This document shows positions 16,400-26,238 of a stretch of 64,000 nt of DNA, in pieces. Numbering within the stretch: position 1 is the stretch's first letter; the number at the start of each line of letters is the position of its first letter. The translations under genes were made by a program, and so were the position numbers. The notes beneath the pieces are model-generated. The model saw only the letters and a list, made by a program, of their open reading frames with translations. It was not told where the DNA came from and ran no database searches. Origin of the DNA: Opitutia bacterium ISCC 52 (GTDB taxonomy: Bacteria > Verrucomicrobiota > Verrucomicrobiia > Opitutales > UBA2995); contig CP076040.1 of the NCBI GenBank assembly GCA_014529675.2, positions 3,119,894 through 3,183,893 on the forward strand, written 5' to 3'.

Positions 16400-18592
16400 A
16401 TGCCGCTGCTGAAATCGTTTCTTCGAGTGTTTAGTGAGTACGTGCCGATCATCACGTACCGACACGACATCTCCGAAACAAAAGATGGAGTTCGATTCTC
16501 AATCGATGGTCCACGGTGGCTAAGCCCTAAACAACGCGAATTCCTACTCCGTGGCTGGTGTTTCAACGAAAGAAAGCCCATTGAATCCATAAGGATCACC
16601 ACCCGAAAAGGAACTCAGCTTGCACGCTTTGGCATCGAGCGACATGATCTATTGGAGGCGTTTAACACGCGCAATGAAAACGTGCTCTATTCTGGATTTG
16701 AAGTTCCTTTGAAGGTTCCACGAGGTTCTACAAAGTTTCAGTTAGAGTACAAGTATGCCAATGGCGAATGGCTACCGTTGGTGACCGAGCATTTGGTCCG
16801 CCCGAGGCTAAAGACTTTCGACCCGGAAAACTCGATCAAAGCCAAACACCCCTACTCTCAATGGGTAAAAGAGTACGATACACTCAGTAAAGAGGATCAC
16901 CAAAAAATCAGATCCCATATTCAATCCTGGGAATCCCAGCCGCTCATCTCAGTCGTAGTTCCAACTTACAATACATCTGTCAAACTGTTGGATGAGATGA
17001 TTCAGAGTATCCGCGGACAGCTCTACGAAAATTGGGAACTCTGTATCGCCGACGACAATTCCACCAACAAGAAGACCCGCAAGCGCCTGGAGTATTGGCA
17101 GGAGAAAGACGAACGGATCCACGTTTCCTTCAGAACGGAAAATGGTCATATTTCAGAGTGCACAAACACAGCCATTGAGACAACACAGGGCGACTACATC
17201 GCACTGGTAGACCACGATGACGAGCTACCGGCTCACGCACTATATTATGTGGTGAATGAAATAAGGGAGCATCCTTCAGCTCAGATTATTTTTTCCGACG
17301 AAGACAAAATCACTCCCGATGGCTATCGAACCGATCCTTACTTCAAACCCGATTTTGGATATGACCTTCTTTGCTCACACAATTTTGTATCTCATCTAGG
17401 CGTCTACCGGAAATCATTGCTCGAAAAGATCAATGGCTTTCGCAAAGATTTTGTAGGATCCCAAGACTGGGATCTGGTCCTCCGCTGCCTGGATCATATT
17501 TCGGCCGACGAGATCAGGCACATCCCTCGAATTCTTTACCATTGGCGACTCTCGAATGAGTCCACTAGCGCTAGTGTGGGCAATAAGGACTACGCAGTCA
17601 CAGCAGGACGAAAAGCCTTGCAGGAATATTTGGATAAACATGAGCCAAGCGGACAAGTCGAAGATGGTCCAACCGTGGGATCCTTTCGTATTCGTTATAG
17701 TACTCCAGAGGATCCACTCGCATCGATTATCATTCTTACGAAAAACAACGCGGAGCTACTTCGACGCTGTGTAGATTCGATACTGAAAAAAACGGGGTAC
17801 TCCAATTTTGAACTCATTATTGTAGACAACGGGAGCGACGAAACGGAAGCCATCGAATATCTAAAAGACCTAAGTAACCAAAAAGGCATCCAAGTATTGA
17901 ATCATCCAATACCCTTTAACTTTTCGGAGTTAAACAATCGTGCCGCCGAATCGGCCAAGGGAGAAGTGTTAATCTTCCTAAACAATGACATGGAGATCAT
18001 TGAAGAAGACTGGCTGAGAGAACTGGTTAGCCATGCACTTCGCGAAAAAGTCGGGCCGGTTGGCACAAAGCTTCTGTATCCCGATGATTACATACAACAT
18101 GCAGGCATGATCATGGGAATTGCCGGATTGGCGGGGCATGCATTCAAATTTCTTCATAGACAAAATCCGGGGCACATTGGTCGGGCAGGCATTATTCAAA
18201 ACTACTCCGCTGTAACGGCAGCATGCCTGGCCATAAAACGATCTGTGTTTAACGAGCTTGGAGGTTTCGATGCAGTAAGCTTTGCAACTGCCTATAATGA
18301 TGCTGATCTTTGCCTCAGAGCATGGGAGCTTGGATATCGTACCGTATACACTCCCCACGCCCTACTCTATCATCACGAATCTGCATCCAGAGGGTTGGAA
18401 AACAATTCCGAGAAGAAGGCCCGTTGGAATAAAGAAGCGGACACCATGAAAGACAAATGGAGCTCCGTTATTGAACGGGATCCTTACTACAACCCTGCTC
18501 TTTCGTTAGTCAGTGAAGATTTCAGTTTGGCAAAACCTCCACGGTACGAAAAGCCATGGGAGAAACAGGATGAAGGGGGTAGAGACTTATGA
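16400..18592 (+). CDS. two-domain GT2 glycosyltransferase with N-terminal GWCF module
   Basis: The 730-residue protein has one 'GWCF' module (about residues 30-130), a first GT2 domain (about 180-400; SVVVPTYNT, LVDHDDELP as the DxD region, GSQDWDL) and a second GT2 domain (about 439-690; SIIILTKNN, FLNNDMEI, YNDADLCLR). Tandem GT2 domains are known in bifunctional sugar polymerases and capsule transferases, where each domain adds a different sugar. Its stop overlaps the next start (ATGA, 18589-18592). It is probably cytoplasmic, with no membrane helix. The sugars are unknown. Confidence 0.88.
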   Translation: MPLLKSFLRVFSEYVPIITYRHDISETKDGVRFSIDGPRWLSPKQREFLLRGWCFNERKPIESIRITTRKGTQLARFGIERHDLLEAFNTRNENVLYSGFEVPLKVPRGSTKFQLEYKYANGEWLPLVTEHLVRPRLKTFDPENSIKAKHPYSQWVKEYDTLSKEDHQKIRSHIQSWESQPLISVVVPTYNTSVKLLDEMIQSIRGQLYENWELCIADDNSTNKKTRKRLEYWQEKDERIHVSFRTENGHISECTNTAIETTQGDYIALVDHDDELPAHALYYVVNEIREHPSAQIIFSDEDKITPDGYRTDPYFKPDFGYDLLCSHNFVSHLGVYRKSLLEKINGFRKDFVGSQDWDLVLRCLDHISADEIRHIPRILYHWRLSNESTSASVGNKDYAVTAGRKALQEYLDKHEPSGQVEDGPTVGSFRIRYSTPEDPLASIIILTKNNAELLRRCVDSILKKTGYSNFELIIVDNGSDETEAIEYLKDLSNQKGIQVLNHPIPFNFSELNNRAAESAKGEVLIFLNNDMEIIEEDWLRELVSHALREKVGPVGTKLLYPDDYIQHAGMIMGIAGLAGHAFKFLHRQNPGHIGRAGIIQNYSAVTAACLAIKRSVFNELGGFDAVSFATAYNDADLCLRAWELGYRTVYTPHALLYHHESASRGLENNSEKKARWNKEADTMKDKWSSVIERDPYYNPALSLVSEDFSLAKPPRYEKPWEKQDEGGRDL

Positions 18593-21500
18593 TGGCCAAA
18601 CTAGCAGAGCTCTATTATAAGCTCCCTTGGACAGCCAAGATAGCCGGGGAAATTGTAGAAGCCAGCAAGTGGCTTCAAGTGGAACGACTCACCATAACAG
18701 TCGCCATCCGAATCCCACAAAACGGTAGACCGATCATCCGGATTAACAAAACCGAGCTGGCTCATAATCCGCTGCCTGATGAAGAAGAGATCTATGAATG
18801 CAGCCCGAAAGAGGAAACTCACTTTCTGGAAACCACTTTCGAATCCATAGATAAGGCAGCCACATTTACGGTGCTGTTTTCTCCCCCCGACAAAAATTAT
18901 GAAATCCCGGTATTCCAAATCCCGGTAGGAGAGATTCAGGCGACCAACCTGAAACTTCCCATCATTCATTCCATTGATGGTATCTTAGAAGCCGAGAACA
19001 CGGACACACACATTCTCTACGGCTGGTGCTTTGCACTCGATCCAATGGTGGTCAAGAAAGTGCAAGCGCGCCTCGATCACATCCCACTCAATGTCGAATT
19101 TCCTCTGCCGAGGAAAGATGTCGCCGCATCTTTTGAATATGAGAAGGACGCCGCCAAATGTGGCTTCGAATTTGAGGTACCTAATGATAAGCCCGATGGA
19201 ATCCTCACACTCGAATGCCAACTCAACAACGATGCCTTGATTGAGTTGAGCCAGACCACATTATCCACCTATGAAGTAAAAACCGCTCGCGTGGAGGCTG
19301 TGGAGAAAAACGAAACTCCCATACGAACCGCCCGGCCTGTTTACAATGTAGACACGATTTTCATAGAGCAGCAAAAGAAGATAAAGACGAAGGTCCTTGG
19401 CTGGATATTCCTTGAAGACGGCCCTCCCATTTCGGACGTCCAAATCCTATATAGAGATAAGGAGCTCCTGTGCCGCTACGGTCTGATGAGAGGAGACGTG
19501 CAAGGTGAGTTCCCAGGACATAAGAATGCAAGTAATTGCGGCTTCGAAGTTAAAACAGAAGATATCCCAGGGAATCCCAATCTGGTATTTCAATTCAAAC
19601 CCGAAGGCGGTTCCTGGATTGAATTTGACCAACGGAAACCCTCACAAATCTCGAAGACCTACTATACGGACAGGAAAATCTCTTCTAGCAAAAGTGGCGT
19701 TCAAGGAAATGTAGAAAACGCACAGATTGGCAGACGATACGGCCACCAATTCATGTTTGTAGGTTGGTGCTTCAGTATCAGTGGTGAACCGGTTGAAGAA
19801 GTCCGAATACGTACAGGTAAACAGACCTTTATTGGAAAGGCTGGTTTAAAACGAAAGGACGTTTATGAGGAGAACCGAGAAAGCTACCCCAACAGCCTGA
19901 ATTCTGGTTTCGAGATCCCGCTCGACGATATCCCAAAAATAGCGAAGTTAAAATTCGAATACAAAAGCCCAAAAGGAAAGTGGAAGCTTTTCGCTCTCGA
20001 AGAATTCTCACGATTTCCTGTCTCACATTTCGCTTCGCAATCAGAAGAAAAGCGCGACTACAAGAAGTGGCTTAAAAAATACGATGGTCAATTATCCATA
20101 CCCAAAGACAAAGCCACTGCACTTTTAGATTCTCTAGAAAACAAGCCACTCATATCGGTCATAATGCCGGTCTATAATACTCCGGGGAATTACTTAAAAC
20201 GAGCCATCGATTCAGTCATCGACCAATACTACCCGCATTGGGAACTTTGCATTGCTGACGATGCATCTCCTGACGATTCCGTTTGGGAACTCCTGGAATC
20301 ATTTGCCCAGAAAGATGAGCGGATAAAAATCGTTCGGAGAGAACAAAACGGACACATTTGCGCAGCTTCGAATTCAGCGCTTGAATTGTCTACCGGCGAG
20401 TGGTGTGCCTTTCTCGACCACGACGATGCCTACCCAAAAGACGCACTGCAGCGTGCGGTGCAGTTTATAAATAAATATCCGGATGCAGGTTTATTTTACT
20501 CCGACGAAGACAAACTGGATGAGGATGATAACCGACATGATCCATACTTTAAACCGGAGTGGAATCCGGAATTATTGGAAGGGCAGAACTACCTCTGCCA
20601 CCTGACAGTTACGAAACGCAATCTGGTGGAGAAAGTCGGGAAGTTCCAACCGGGACTGGAGGGCAGCCAAGATTGGGATCTGTTTCTTAAAATCACAGAG
20701 CTTCTTGAAACTCACCAAGTCGTCCACATCCCATATCTCCTCTACCATTGGCGAGCGATTGCGGGTTCCACTGCACTGGCATTGGAAGAAAAGGGCTACA
20801 TTCGTGAATCATCTCACAAGACTCTGGAGGGACATTGCGAACGAGCCCGACCGGGAGTCGAGATCATGCCGATCGCTCATGGACATTGGCGCCTGAAATA
20901 CAACGTCCCCCAACCTGCACCGTTAGTTTCTATTATCATCCCGACCAAAGACCAAGCCCCTATCCTCAGGGCCTGTATAGACAGTATTTCCAATAGTACC
21001 ATTTACCCCAATTACGAAATTATCGTCGTTGATAACCAGTCTGAAGAAGCCGAGACTCAGGAACTCTTCGAAGAGCTAAAGGAACGAAACATCCAAGTTC
21101 TCGACTACCCGAAACCATTTAACTTTTCTGCGATAAACAATTTTGCAGCGGAGCATGCCAATGGCGAATTCCTGGCCTTCGTGAATAACGACGTAACCAT
21201 CATTAACGGAGAGTGGCTTGAAGAAATGATCAGCCACGCCTGTAAGGACCACGTCGGGGCCGTGGGTGCAAAACTTTACTTCCCTGAAGATTGCATCCAA
21301 CATGCGGGCGTCATCCTGGGTATTAACGGTGTGGCCGGACATTGCTTTAAATATGCCGTGAGAGGTGAGCCGGGCCAACGCAATCGGCTTAACTTGGTGC
21401 AACAGTTTTCGGCTGTCACGGCTGCATGTCTGGTAGTAAGGAAAACCATATTTGAAGAAGTCGAAGGCTTCGAAGAGGACAACCTGGGAGTTGCATTTAA

Positions 21501-21762
21501 CGACATTGATCTCTGCCTTCGTATTAAGGAAGCGGGTTATGCAAACATTTGGACACCCCATGCACAACTCTACCACCATGAGTCAGTCTCACGCGGAGAT
21601 GACAATGATCAGTCTCGCAAAGTGAGGGTCGATTCTGAAATCGAATATATGCGCAAGCGCTGGGGAGACCTGCTTCAATCCGACCCCACCTACAACCCGA
21701 ACTTGACTCTAGAGTTTGAAGATTTCTCTTTGGCTTGGCCTCCTCGATTACCTAAAGAATGA
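18589..21762 (+). CDS. large two-domain GT2 glycosyltransferase with three GWCF modules
   Basis: The 1057-residue protein is a longer paralogue of the preceding one. Residues 1-125 are an unrecognised beta-rich start. Three modules follow at about 125-220, 255-350 and 375-475 (YGWCFALDP; LGWIFLEDG; VGWCFSISG), each with a later [YG]..R.DV and a GFE strand. GT2 domain one is at about 519-740 (SVIMPVYNT, FLDHDDAYP, GSQDWDLF) and domain two at about 778-1030 (SIIIPTKDQ, FVNNDVTI, FNDIDLCLR). The start and stop both overlap neighbours by ATGA, so this is one coupled operon. It probably assembles a repeat of two sugars; that is inference. Confidence 0.87.
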   Translation: MMAKLAELYYKLPWTAKIAGEIVEASKWLQVERLTITVAIRIPQNGRPIIRINKTELAHNPLPDEEEIYECSPKEETHFLETTFESIDKAATFTVLFSPPDKNYEIPVFQIPVGEIQATNLKLPIIHSIDGILEAENTDTHILYGWCFALDPMVVKKVQARLDHIPLNVEFPLPRKDVAASFEYEKDAAKCGFEFEVPNDKPDGILTLECQLNNDALIELSQTTLSTYEVKTARVEAVEKNETPIRTARPVYNVDTIFIEQQKKIKTKVLGWIFLEDGPPISDVQILYRDKELLCRYGLMRGDVQGEFPGHKNASNCGFEVKTEDIPGNPNLVFQFKPEGGSWIEFDQRKPSQISKTYYTDRKISSSKSGVQGNVENAQIGRRYGHQFMFVGWCFSISGEPVEEVRIRTGKQTFIGKAGLKRKDVYEENRESYPNSLNSGFEIPLDDIPKIAKLKFEYKSPKGKWKLFALEEFSRFPVSHFASQSEEKRDYKKWLKKYDGQLSIPKDKATALLDSLENKPLISVIMPVYNTPGNYLKRAIDSVIDQYYPHWELCIADDASPDDSVWELLESFAQKDERIKIVRREQNGHICAASNSALELSTGEWCAFLDHDDAYPKDALQRAVQFINKYPDAGLFYSDEDKLDEDDNRHDPYFKPEWNPELLEGQNYLCHLTVTKRNLVEKVGKFQPGLEGSQDWDLFLKITELLETHQVVHIPYLLYHWRAIAGSTALALEEKGYIRESSHKTLEGHCERARPGVEIMPIAHGHWRLKYNVPQPAPLVSIIIPTKDQAPILRACIDSISNSTIYPNYEIIVVDNQSEEAETQELFEELKERNIQVLDYPKPFNFSAINNFAAEHANGEFLAFVNNDVTIINGEWLEEMISHACKDHVGAVGAKLYFPEDCIQHAGVILGINGVAGHCFKYAVRGEPGQRNRLNLVQQFSAVTAACLVVRKTIFEEVEGFEEDNLGVAFNDIDLCLRIKEAGYANIWTPHAQLYHHESVSRGDDNDQSRKVRVDSEIEYMRKRWGDLLQSDPTYNPNLTLEFEDFSLAWPPRLPKE

Positions 21763-23627
21763 AGACTATCCTGAATGCCATTAAGAAGTTTAATTGGATA
21801 GACATCAGTCTTTCCTTCCTGGCGCTTCTAGCGATGTTTCCGAATCCCTACCATACCGTGGCTGAATTGGATGCAACTTGGCAGGCGGTTTTGGAGTTTG
21901 GACTCTTTAACAACTGGCAATTCGGGAAAGACATTATCTTCACAGGAGGCCCTCTTAGTTTTTTGTATGGTCCTACATCCATAGGATATATACCAAAACT
22001 TCAGGTGCTTCTGGAAGCGAGTCTTCTCTTTGCAACTATCTTTGTTGTTCAACTAGCCGTCAGGAAAGAGCACATCGTCATCCGCATACTCACCTTTGCA
22101 GTCCTCGCATGTGGTGCTGCTACTTCAAGGGATGGTGTCTACCTGATATCTGCAACGGCCATTGCTTTTCTCGCCCTCCAAAACTCGATATCAAAACCAA
22201 AGTTATTAGCCTGTGTTTCGTTGGCAGCTTGTTTGGGTCTGATGAAATTTACCATCGGAATGCTCGGGTTCACCTCACTCCTCGTAGTCGTCGGCCTCAA
22301 ACTCTGGGACAGAAAAACAAGTGAGGCTCTCCAAATTCTTGGCACATATCTGGGCACGGTAATCATCCTATGGATGGTTATCGGACAATCGATTTTGAAT
22401 TTACCGGCTTACATCTACCATTCATGGAATCTATCCCAGGGGTATGCCTGGGGCATGCATCTCCACGAACCAGGAGGAATCTTCAAATTCCTGATGCTAA
22501 TCCTCCTGAGTTCAAGCATCCCCATTTTTATTTGGACGTTGATTCGCAAAGACCGCAAAGCCTGGGCTATTCTACTAGTGGCCGCGCTTGGTATGTTTGT
22601 ATCCTGGAAGACAGGCATTACAAGATACGGCACCCATGTCTTCTACTTCATTCAGGTGGCGATATTAATACCTGTCCTTGTTTTGACCTTTGTTGAGAAC
22701 AAACGAAATGGCTATTTATGGATCGCTTGTTGCTCGGCCTTGTTCTTTTGGTCAAATTTCTGGCTCCTTCCAACCAATTCGAACACATTGATACAACGGG
22801 CAAAAGCACAGGGAACGTTCGGACTGAAGTTCATTATCTCAGCAGGGAACGAGGTAAAGAAGTTTTCAGAGTTGGTCCCTTACGTGAAGATGAGTCATAC
22901 GTTGCACCAGATCAAAGAACGCATTGGCGAGGAGACAGTGGACGTCTTATATTATCACCATGGAATCTTACTATTGAATGAGTTAAACTATGTTCCCCGA
23001 CCGACCATTCAAAACTATGCCGCCTACAACGAACATTTGACCCAATGGAATTTGCAGCATTTGAGAGACACCCCTCCTCAGTTCATATTATGTAAGGATG
23101 GCGAAATTGATGCTCGATACCCAACGACCGCAGACAACCTTTTCCTAAGGGAGGTTTTCGAAAACTACTCACCTGTACTAAAAGAGGAGGATTGGTTGCT
23201 ACTAGAAAGAAACAACGAGCCAACCCCTTTCACCGATATAACTATTATCGATGATAAGAAGATTATTATGGGAGAGGAAGTCGATCTCTCTGATCACACA
23301 AACAAAGCACTGTGGTTAAAGATTGGGTACAATCCCAGCCTCCTACACAAAGCCGCCTCATTTCTCTACAAACCAGAAATCCTGATCATCAAAATAACCA
23401 CTCCCTCGAACGAGACAAAGCACTATCGCTTAATCGGACAAAACCTGAAACATGGATTCTTACTTAATCCTACCTTGAATTCAATAGAGTCCATGGAATC
23501 ATTCCTTAAGACTGGTCAATTGGATGAGAAGGTCAGCCAGTTCAGCATTCATTCAGACGCCGGCATGAACCCATTCCCGACAAAAGAGATTAGTATCGAG
23601 CTATTGGAATTATCCACTCATCAATAG
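21759..23627 (+). CDS. polytopic membrane protein, possible GT-C type transferase
   Basis: The 622-residue protein has about nine to ten membrane helices in residues 15-350, then a soluble domain of about 270 residues. The first extracytoplasmic loop has ELDATWQAVLEFGLF and FTGGPLSFLYGP. An early acidic residue in that loop and a large C-terminal domain are features of GT-C enzymes that use lipid-linked sugars, but no family is certain. It overlaps the tandem GT2 gene by ATGA. A role in transferring or ligating the glycan outside the membrane would fit the operon. Confidence 0.7.
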   Translation: MKTILNAIKKFNWIDISLSFLALLAMFPNPYHTVAELDATWQAVLEFGLFNNWQFGKDIIFTGGPLSFLYGPTSIGYIPKLQVLLEASLLFATIFVVQLAVRKEHIVIRILTFAVLACGAATSRDGVYLISATAIAFLALQNSISKPKLLACVSLAACLGLMKFTIGMLGFTSLLVVVGLKLWDRKTSEALQILGTYLGTVIILWMVIGQSILNLPAYIYHSWNLSQGYAWGMHLHEPGGIFKFLMLILLSSSIPIFIWTLIRKDRKAWAILLVAALGMFVSWKTGITRYGTHVFYFIQVAILIPVLVLTFVENKRNGYLWIACCSALFFWSNFWLLPTNSNTLIQRAKAQGTFGLKFIISAGNEVKKFSELVPYVKMSHTLHQIKERIGEETVDVLYYHHGILLLNELNYVPRPTIQNYAAYNEHLTQWNLQHLRDTPPQFILCKDGEIDARYPTTADNLFLREVFENYSPVLKEEDWLLLERNNEPTPFTDITIIDDKKIIMGEEVDLSDHTNKALWLKIGYNPSLLHKAASFLYKPEILIIKITTPSNETKHYRLIGQNLKHGFLLNPTLNSIESMESFLKTGQLDEKVSQFSIHSDAGMNPFPTKEISIELLELSTHQ

Positions 23628-23721
23628 GCTAAAAAGAAACAAGAACTAAAATCGGCATCCACTCCCCTCTTCATTTTCTTCCATCGGATTCCTCAGCCTC
23701 CTCAAGCGACCCATCGACACC

Positions 23722-24441
23722 ATGGACTACTCAGCCAGCTACAACAAGTTCTTCAAGAAACTGAAAAAGAATAAGGGCTCCAAAAACAAGGTCTATTCTG
23801 ATGCTGTCGGCGGTGACTACGAAGAGATGGGGTATATTCAGATGCAACTCTTGAAGATGATCGGTATTCAACCCGACCAGCGCATCGTGGACGTGGGGTG
23901 CGGATCAGGACGCTTAGCACACCAATTAGCCAAGAATGGATTCTCTGACTACACCGGCTTCGATGTTGTCCCAGACCTGCTTTCCTTTGCTAAAAGCCAA
24001 TGTTCTAAATCCAGCTTTAAGTTCAAAAAAATCGAGGACACTCACATTCCTCTTCCTGAAAACTCTGTGGACTTAGTCTGCTTTTTCTCAGTATTTACTC
24101 ACCTGTTTCACGAGGACTCTTACAAGTACCTAATCAGCGCTAAATCAATCCTCAAGGAAACGGGGAAGATCGCATTTTCATTTCTAACCTTTGATGAAGA
24201 TGAACATTGGGCGCTGTTTGATCGCATGGTCGAATACGAGAAACCCACACATCACAACCAGTTCATGACCAATAGCCAGATTGAAATCTGGGCTGATAAA
24301 TTAGGGTTCAAAATTGACCGGCTTGAAACGGGATCCACGCCCTTTATACCACTTGAAAAAGAAATTATCCTGGAAAGCGGAGCCCATTTCCGAGATCTGG
24401 GTTCACTCGGCCAAGGAGTCTGCGTACTCTCAAAAGCATAG
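23722..24441 (+). CDS. class I SAM-dependent methyltransferase
   Basis: The 239-residue protein carries motif I (IVDVGCGSGRLA, about residue 56), an acidic post-I strand (YTGFDVVPDL) and FFSVFTHL as motif IV, typical of Methyltransf_11/25 enzymes. It starts 94 bases after the membrane protein, on the same strand. The substrate is probably a sugar or glycan intermediate, judged only from neighbours. A strong hairpin lies just after it. Confidence 0.87.
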   Translation: MDYSASYNKFFKKLKKNKGSKNKVYSDAVGGDYEEMGYIQMQLLKMIGIQPDQRIVDVGCGSGRLAHQLAKNGFSDYTGFDVVPDLLSFAKSQCSKSSFKFKKIEDTHIPLPENSVDLVCFFSVFTHLFHEDSYKYLISAKSILKETGKIAFSFLTFDEDEHWALFDRMVEYEKPTHHNQFMTNSQIEIWADKLGFKIDRLETGSTPFIPLEKEIILESGAHFRDLGSLGQGVCVLSKA

Positions 24442-24469
24442 CCTGAAACAACCGGAATCACTTTTACAA

Positions 24470-24504
24470 AAAGCGGGGTACCCTTCAAAGGATTACCCCG
24501 CTTT
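24470..24504. terminator. hairpin after the methyltransferase gene, possibly bidirectional
   Basis: An 11-bp perfect inverted repeat (AAAGCGGGGTA / TACCCCGCTTT) with a 13-base loop starts 29 bases after the methyltransferase stop. The run of T after the stem is short on the plus strand and better (GCTTTTTG) on the minus strand, so termination may work mainly for transcripts from the right or in both directions. Confidence 0.65.
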
Positions 24505-24510
24505 GCTAAA

Positions 24511-25042
24511 TTAAGTGAAGAAGTTCTATTAGTTGACTTCGTAGATTTCAATCAAAGCAATGCCGGGAAGGTCCAGCGGGTGATGGCCCGCCTGTTCGAA
24601 GAGTATGGCGCTCCTGAACACATCCGCAGCGATAATGGATCGGAGTTTATCGAAAAGAATCTTTCGTGAATGGCTCACTCGTGAGAAGATCAAGACGCTC
24701 TACATCGAGCTGGGCAGCCCCTGGCAGAATGGATACATCGAGAGCTTCCATGCCCGCTTGCGTGAAGAGTGCCTAAACCGCGAACAACTATGGACCTTGA
24801 CCGAAGCACGAGTGGTAATCGGTGACTGGCGTTGGAAGTATAATCACATCCGACCGCACAGGTCCCTTGGCTACATCAGTCCAATCAAGTTCGCTCAACA
24901 ATTAACTCAAGAGAACTCTGAACAAGGCTCTGGCTCCACTCGGCCTACGGCCTCCTTCCTCCAGAACCTTAACTTCCTCTACAACCTGAACCACATGATT
25001 ATAACCTCCAGACTAACAAAGCAGGTGGCCCAGTTTGGGTAA
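24511..25042 (+). pseudogene. IS3-family transposase (OrfB) fragment, frameshifted
   Basis: Only the C-terminal part of an IS3-type DDE transposase remains. The first piece (to about 24666) reads VMARLFEEYGAPEHIRSDNGSEF, with the second catalytic Asp in DNGSEF. One extra base near 24655 shifts the frame. The second piece (from about 24656 to 25042) reads EWLTREKIKTLYIELGSPWQNGYIESF with the catalytic Glu, then IRPHRSLGYISP. OrfA, the first Asp and the left end are missing. A likely right end (ending near TGGCCCAGTTTGGGTAAC) is at about 25000-25041. It separates the methyltransferase from the next GT2 gene and marks an old insertion in the glycan region. Confidence 0.88.
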
Positions 25043-25047
25043 CTCGA

Positions 25048-25300
25048 TCAAAGGGAAAGGCCGGAGGCCAAAAGGGTAAGGCCAACCGGAACAATGAGTC
25101 TTAATGCATGGAGGAAATCTTTCAACGGATCCGCAGAGAAAGAGAGTACCTTGGAATGTGCTGGTAACTCTCTCAAATCAATAAAATATTTTGACACTTT
25201 CGTTACCCCTAAAACCAGGAAGCACACAGATAAAAGGATTGCGCCTGTATCCCAGTCAAAGAGCATACGAAAAATGCCCAATTCTGACTCGCCCGATATA
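25048..25300 (-). other. possible antisense remnant of a membrane protein
   Basis: A minus frame here reads as two hydrophobic stretches, AILLSVCFLVLGVTK and LIVPVGLTLLASGLSL, separated by a charged loop, and stops at 25048. It lies between the IS fragment and the GT2 catalytic core, over the unusual first 60 codons of that GT2 gene. It has no credible start and may be a shadow. If real, it is the tail of a gene cut during the IS event. Confidence 0.25.
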
Positions 25301-26188
25301 TCCTTCATAGTCCCATTACACAACCGGCTCGACTGCACGGAAACCATCGTACCGAGCCTCCTTCAAACTGCCAGCTCTCAGAACTTTGAACTCATCCTAG
25401 TAAATGACAAAAGCGAGGATGGCACACGTGAGTTCCTGGATGGACTCACGGATCCCAGGATCAAAGTCATACACAATGATACCTGGTCGGGGTACGCGAT
25501 ATCAGTCAATCGAGGAATTCAACAATCTCGAGGTAACATCTTGGGCTTACTCAACAATGATCTGGGTCTAACAGATGGATGGTTGGAGCCTATGCTAGAA
25601 TGCTATAATGAACGTTTAAAGGTCGGAGCAATTGGCAATATACAACGCAATATTGAAACCAAACGCATCGATCATGCTGGCATTATTTTTGACCTCCTGG
25701 GATTGCCCGATCACTACGGGAAGAACTACCCCTTCATCTTTCCATTTGATTACAAAGAATTCCCCGCGGTTACAGCAGCCTGCATGCTTATAAAACGAGA
25801 TTTGTTCAATGATATGAATGGATTCGATGAGGGCTATTTAAACGGATGTGAAGATGTCGATCTTTGCCTACGATTGGGCGAGAAAGGCTACCGAAATTTC
25901 GTCGCTGGACGAAGTCAGATTTTTCATCATGTAAGTGCATCTCCAGGTCGGCGGGATAATGATACTCGAAACAATCAAAAGTTGTTAAAGACTTGGGGGG
26001 AATCGATGCAACGACATGGACAACGAAACTGGCCATTCCAATACCTCATGCGGTATTGGAAAACACCCTGGCTTTATAATGGGACCAAGTTTCTGGATGC
26101 GATTTTCAGAATCATGAGACTCAAGGGCGGCGACTCGCAATGGGCTAAAGATAAGCGTAATAAGATCCTGAATACGCCTTCAATGTGA
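25094..26188 (+). CDS. GT2 family glycosyltransferase
   Basis: The conserved GT-A core runs from about residue 65 (DISFIVPLHNR), through LILVNDKSEDGT, LGLLNNDLGL as the DxD region and NGCEDVDLCLR, as in rhamnosyl- and related transferases. The C-terminal 70 residues are basic. The first 60 residues look unlike a protein core and resemble an antisense shadow, so translation may start at the ATG at 25274 (MPNSDSP). Neither start has a good ribosome site. It is related to the second GT2 domains of the upstream large proteins. Confidence 0.85.
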   Translation: MSLNAWRKSFNGSAEKESTLECAGNSLKSIKYFDTFVTPKTRKHTDKRIAPVSQSKSIRKMPNSDSPDISFIVPLHNRLDCTETIVPSLLQTASSQNFELILVNDKSEDGTREFLDGLTDPRIKVIHNDTWSGYAISVNRGIQQSRGNILGLLNNDLGLTDGWLEPMLECYNERLKVGAIGNIQRNIETKRIDHAGIIFDLLGLPDHYGKNYPFIFPFDYKEFPAVTAACMLIKRDLFNDMNGFDEGYLNGCEDVDLCLRLGEKGYRNFVAGRSQIFHHVSASPGRRDNDTRNNQKLLKTWGESMQRHGQRNWPFQYLMRYWKTPWLYNGTKFLDAIFRIMRLKGGDSQWAKDKRNKILNTPSM

Positions 26189-26238
26189 TCTAAATTCCTC
26201 AGGCAACTCAATGATGGATTACAGGTTCAGTGAAACCC

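Noticed and set aside
21076-21579. 167-codon minus frame inside the large GT2 gene
   Set aside because: It overlaps the second GT2 domain with conserved motifs on the plus strand; no independent protein features.
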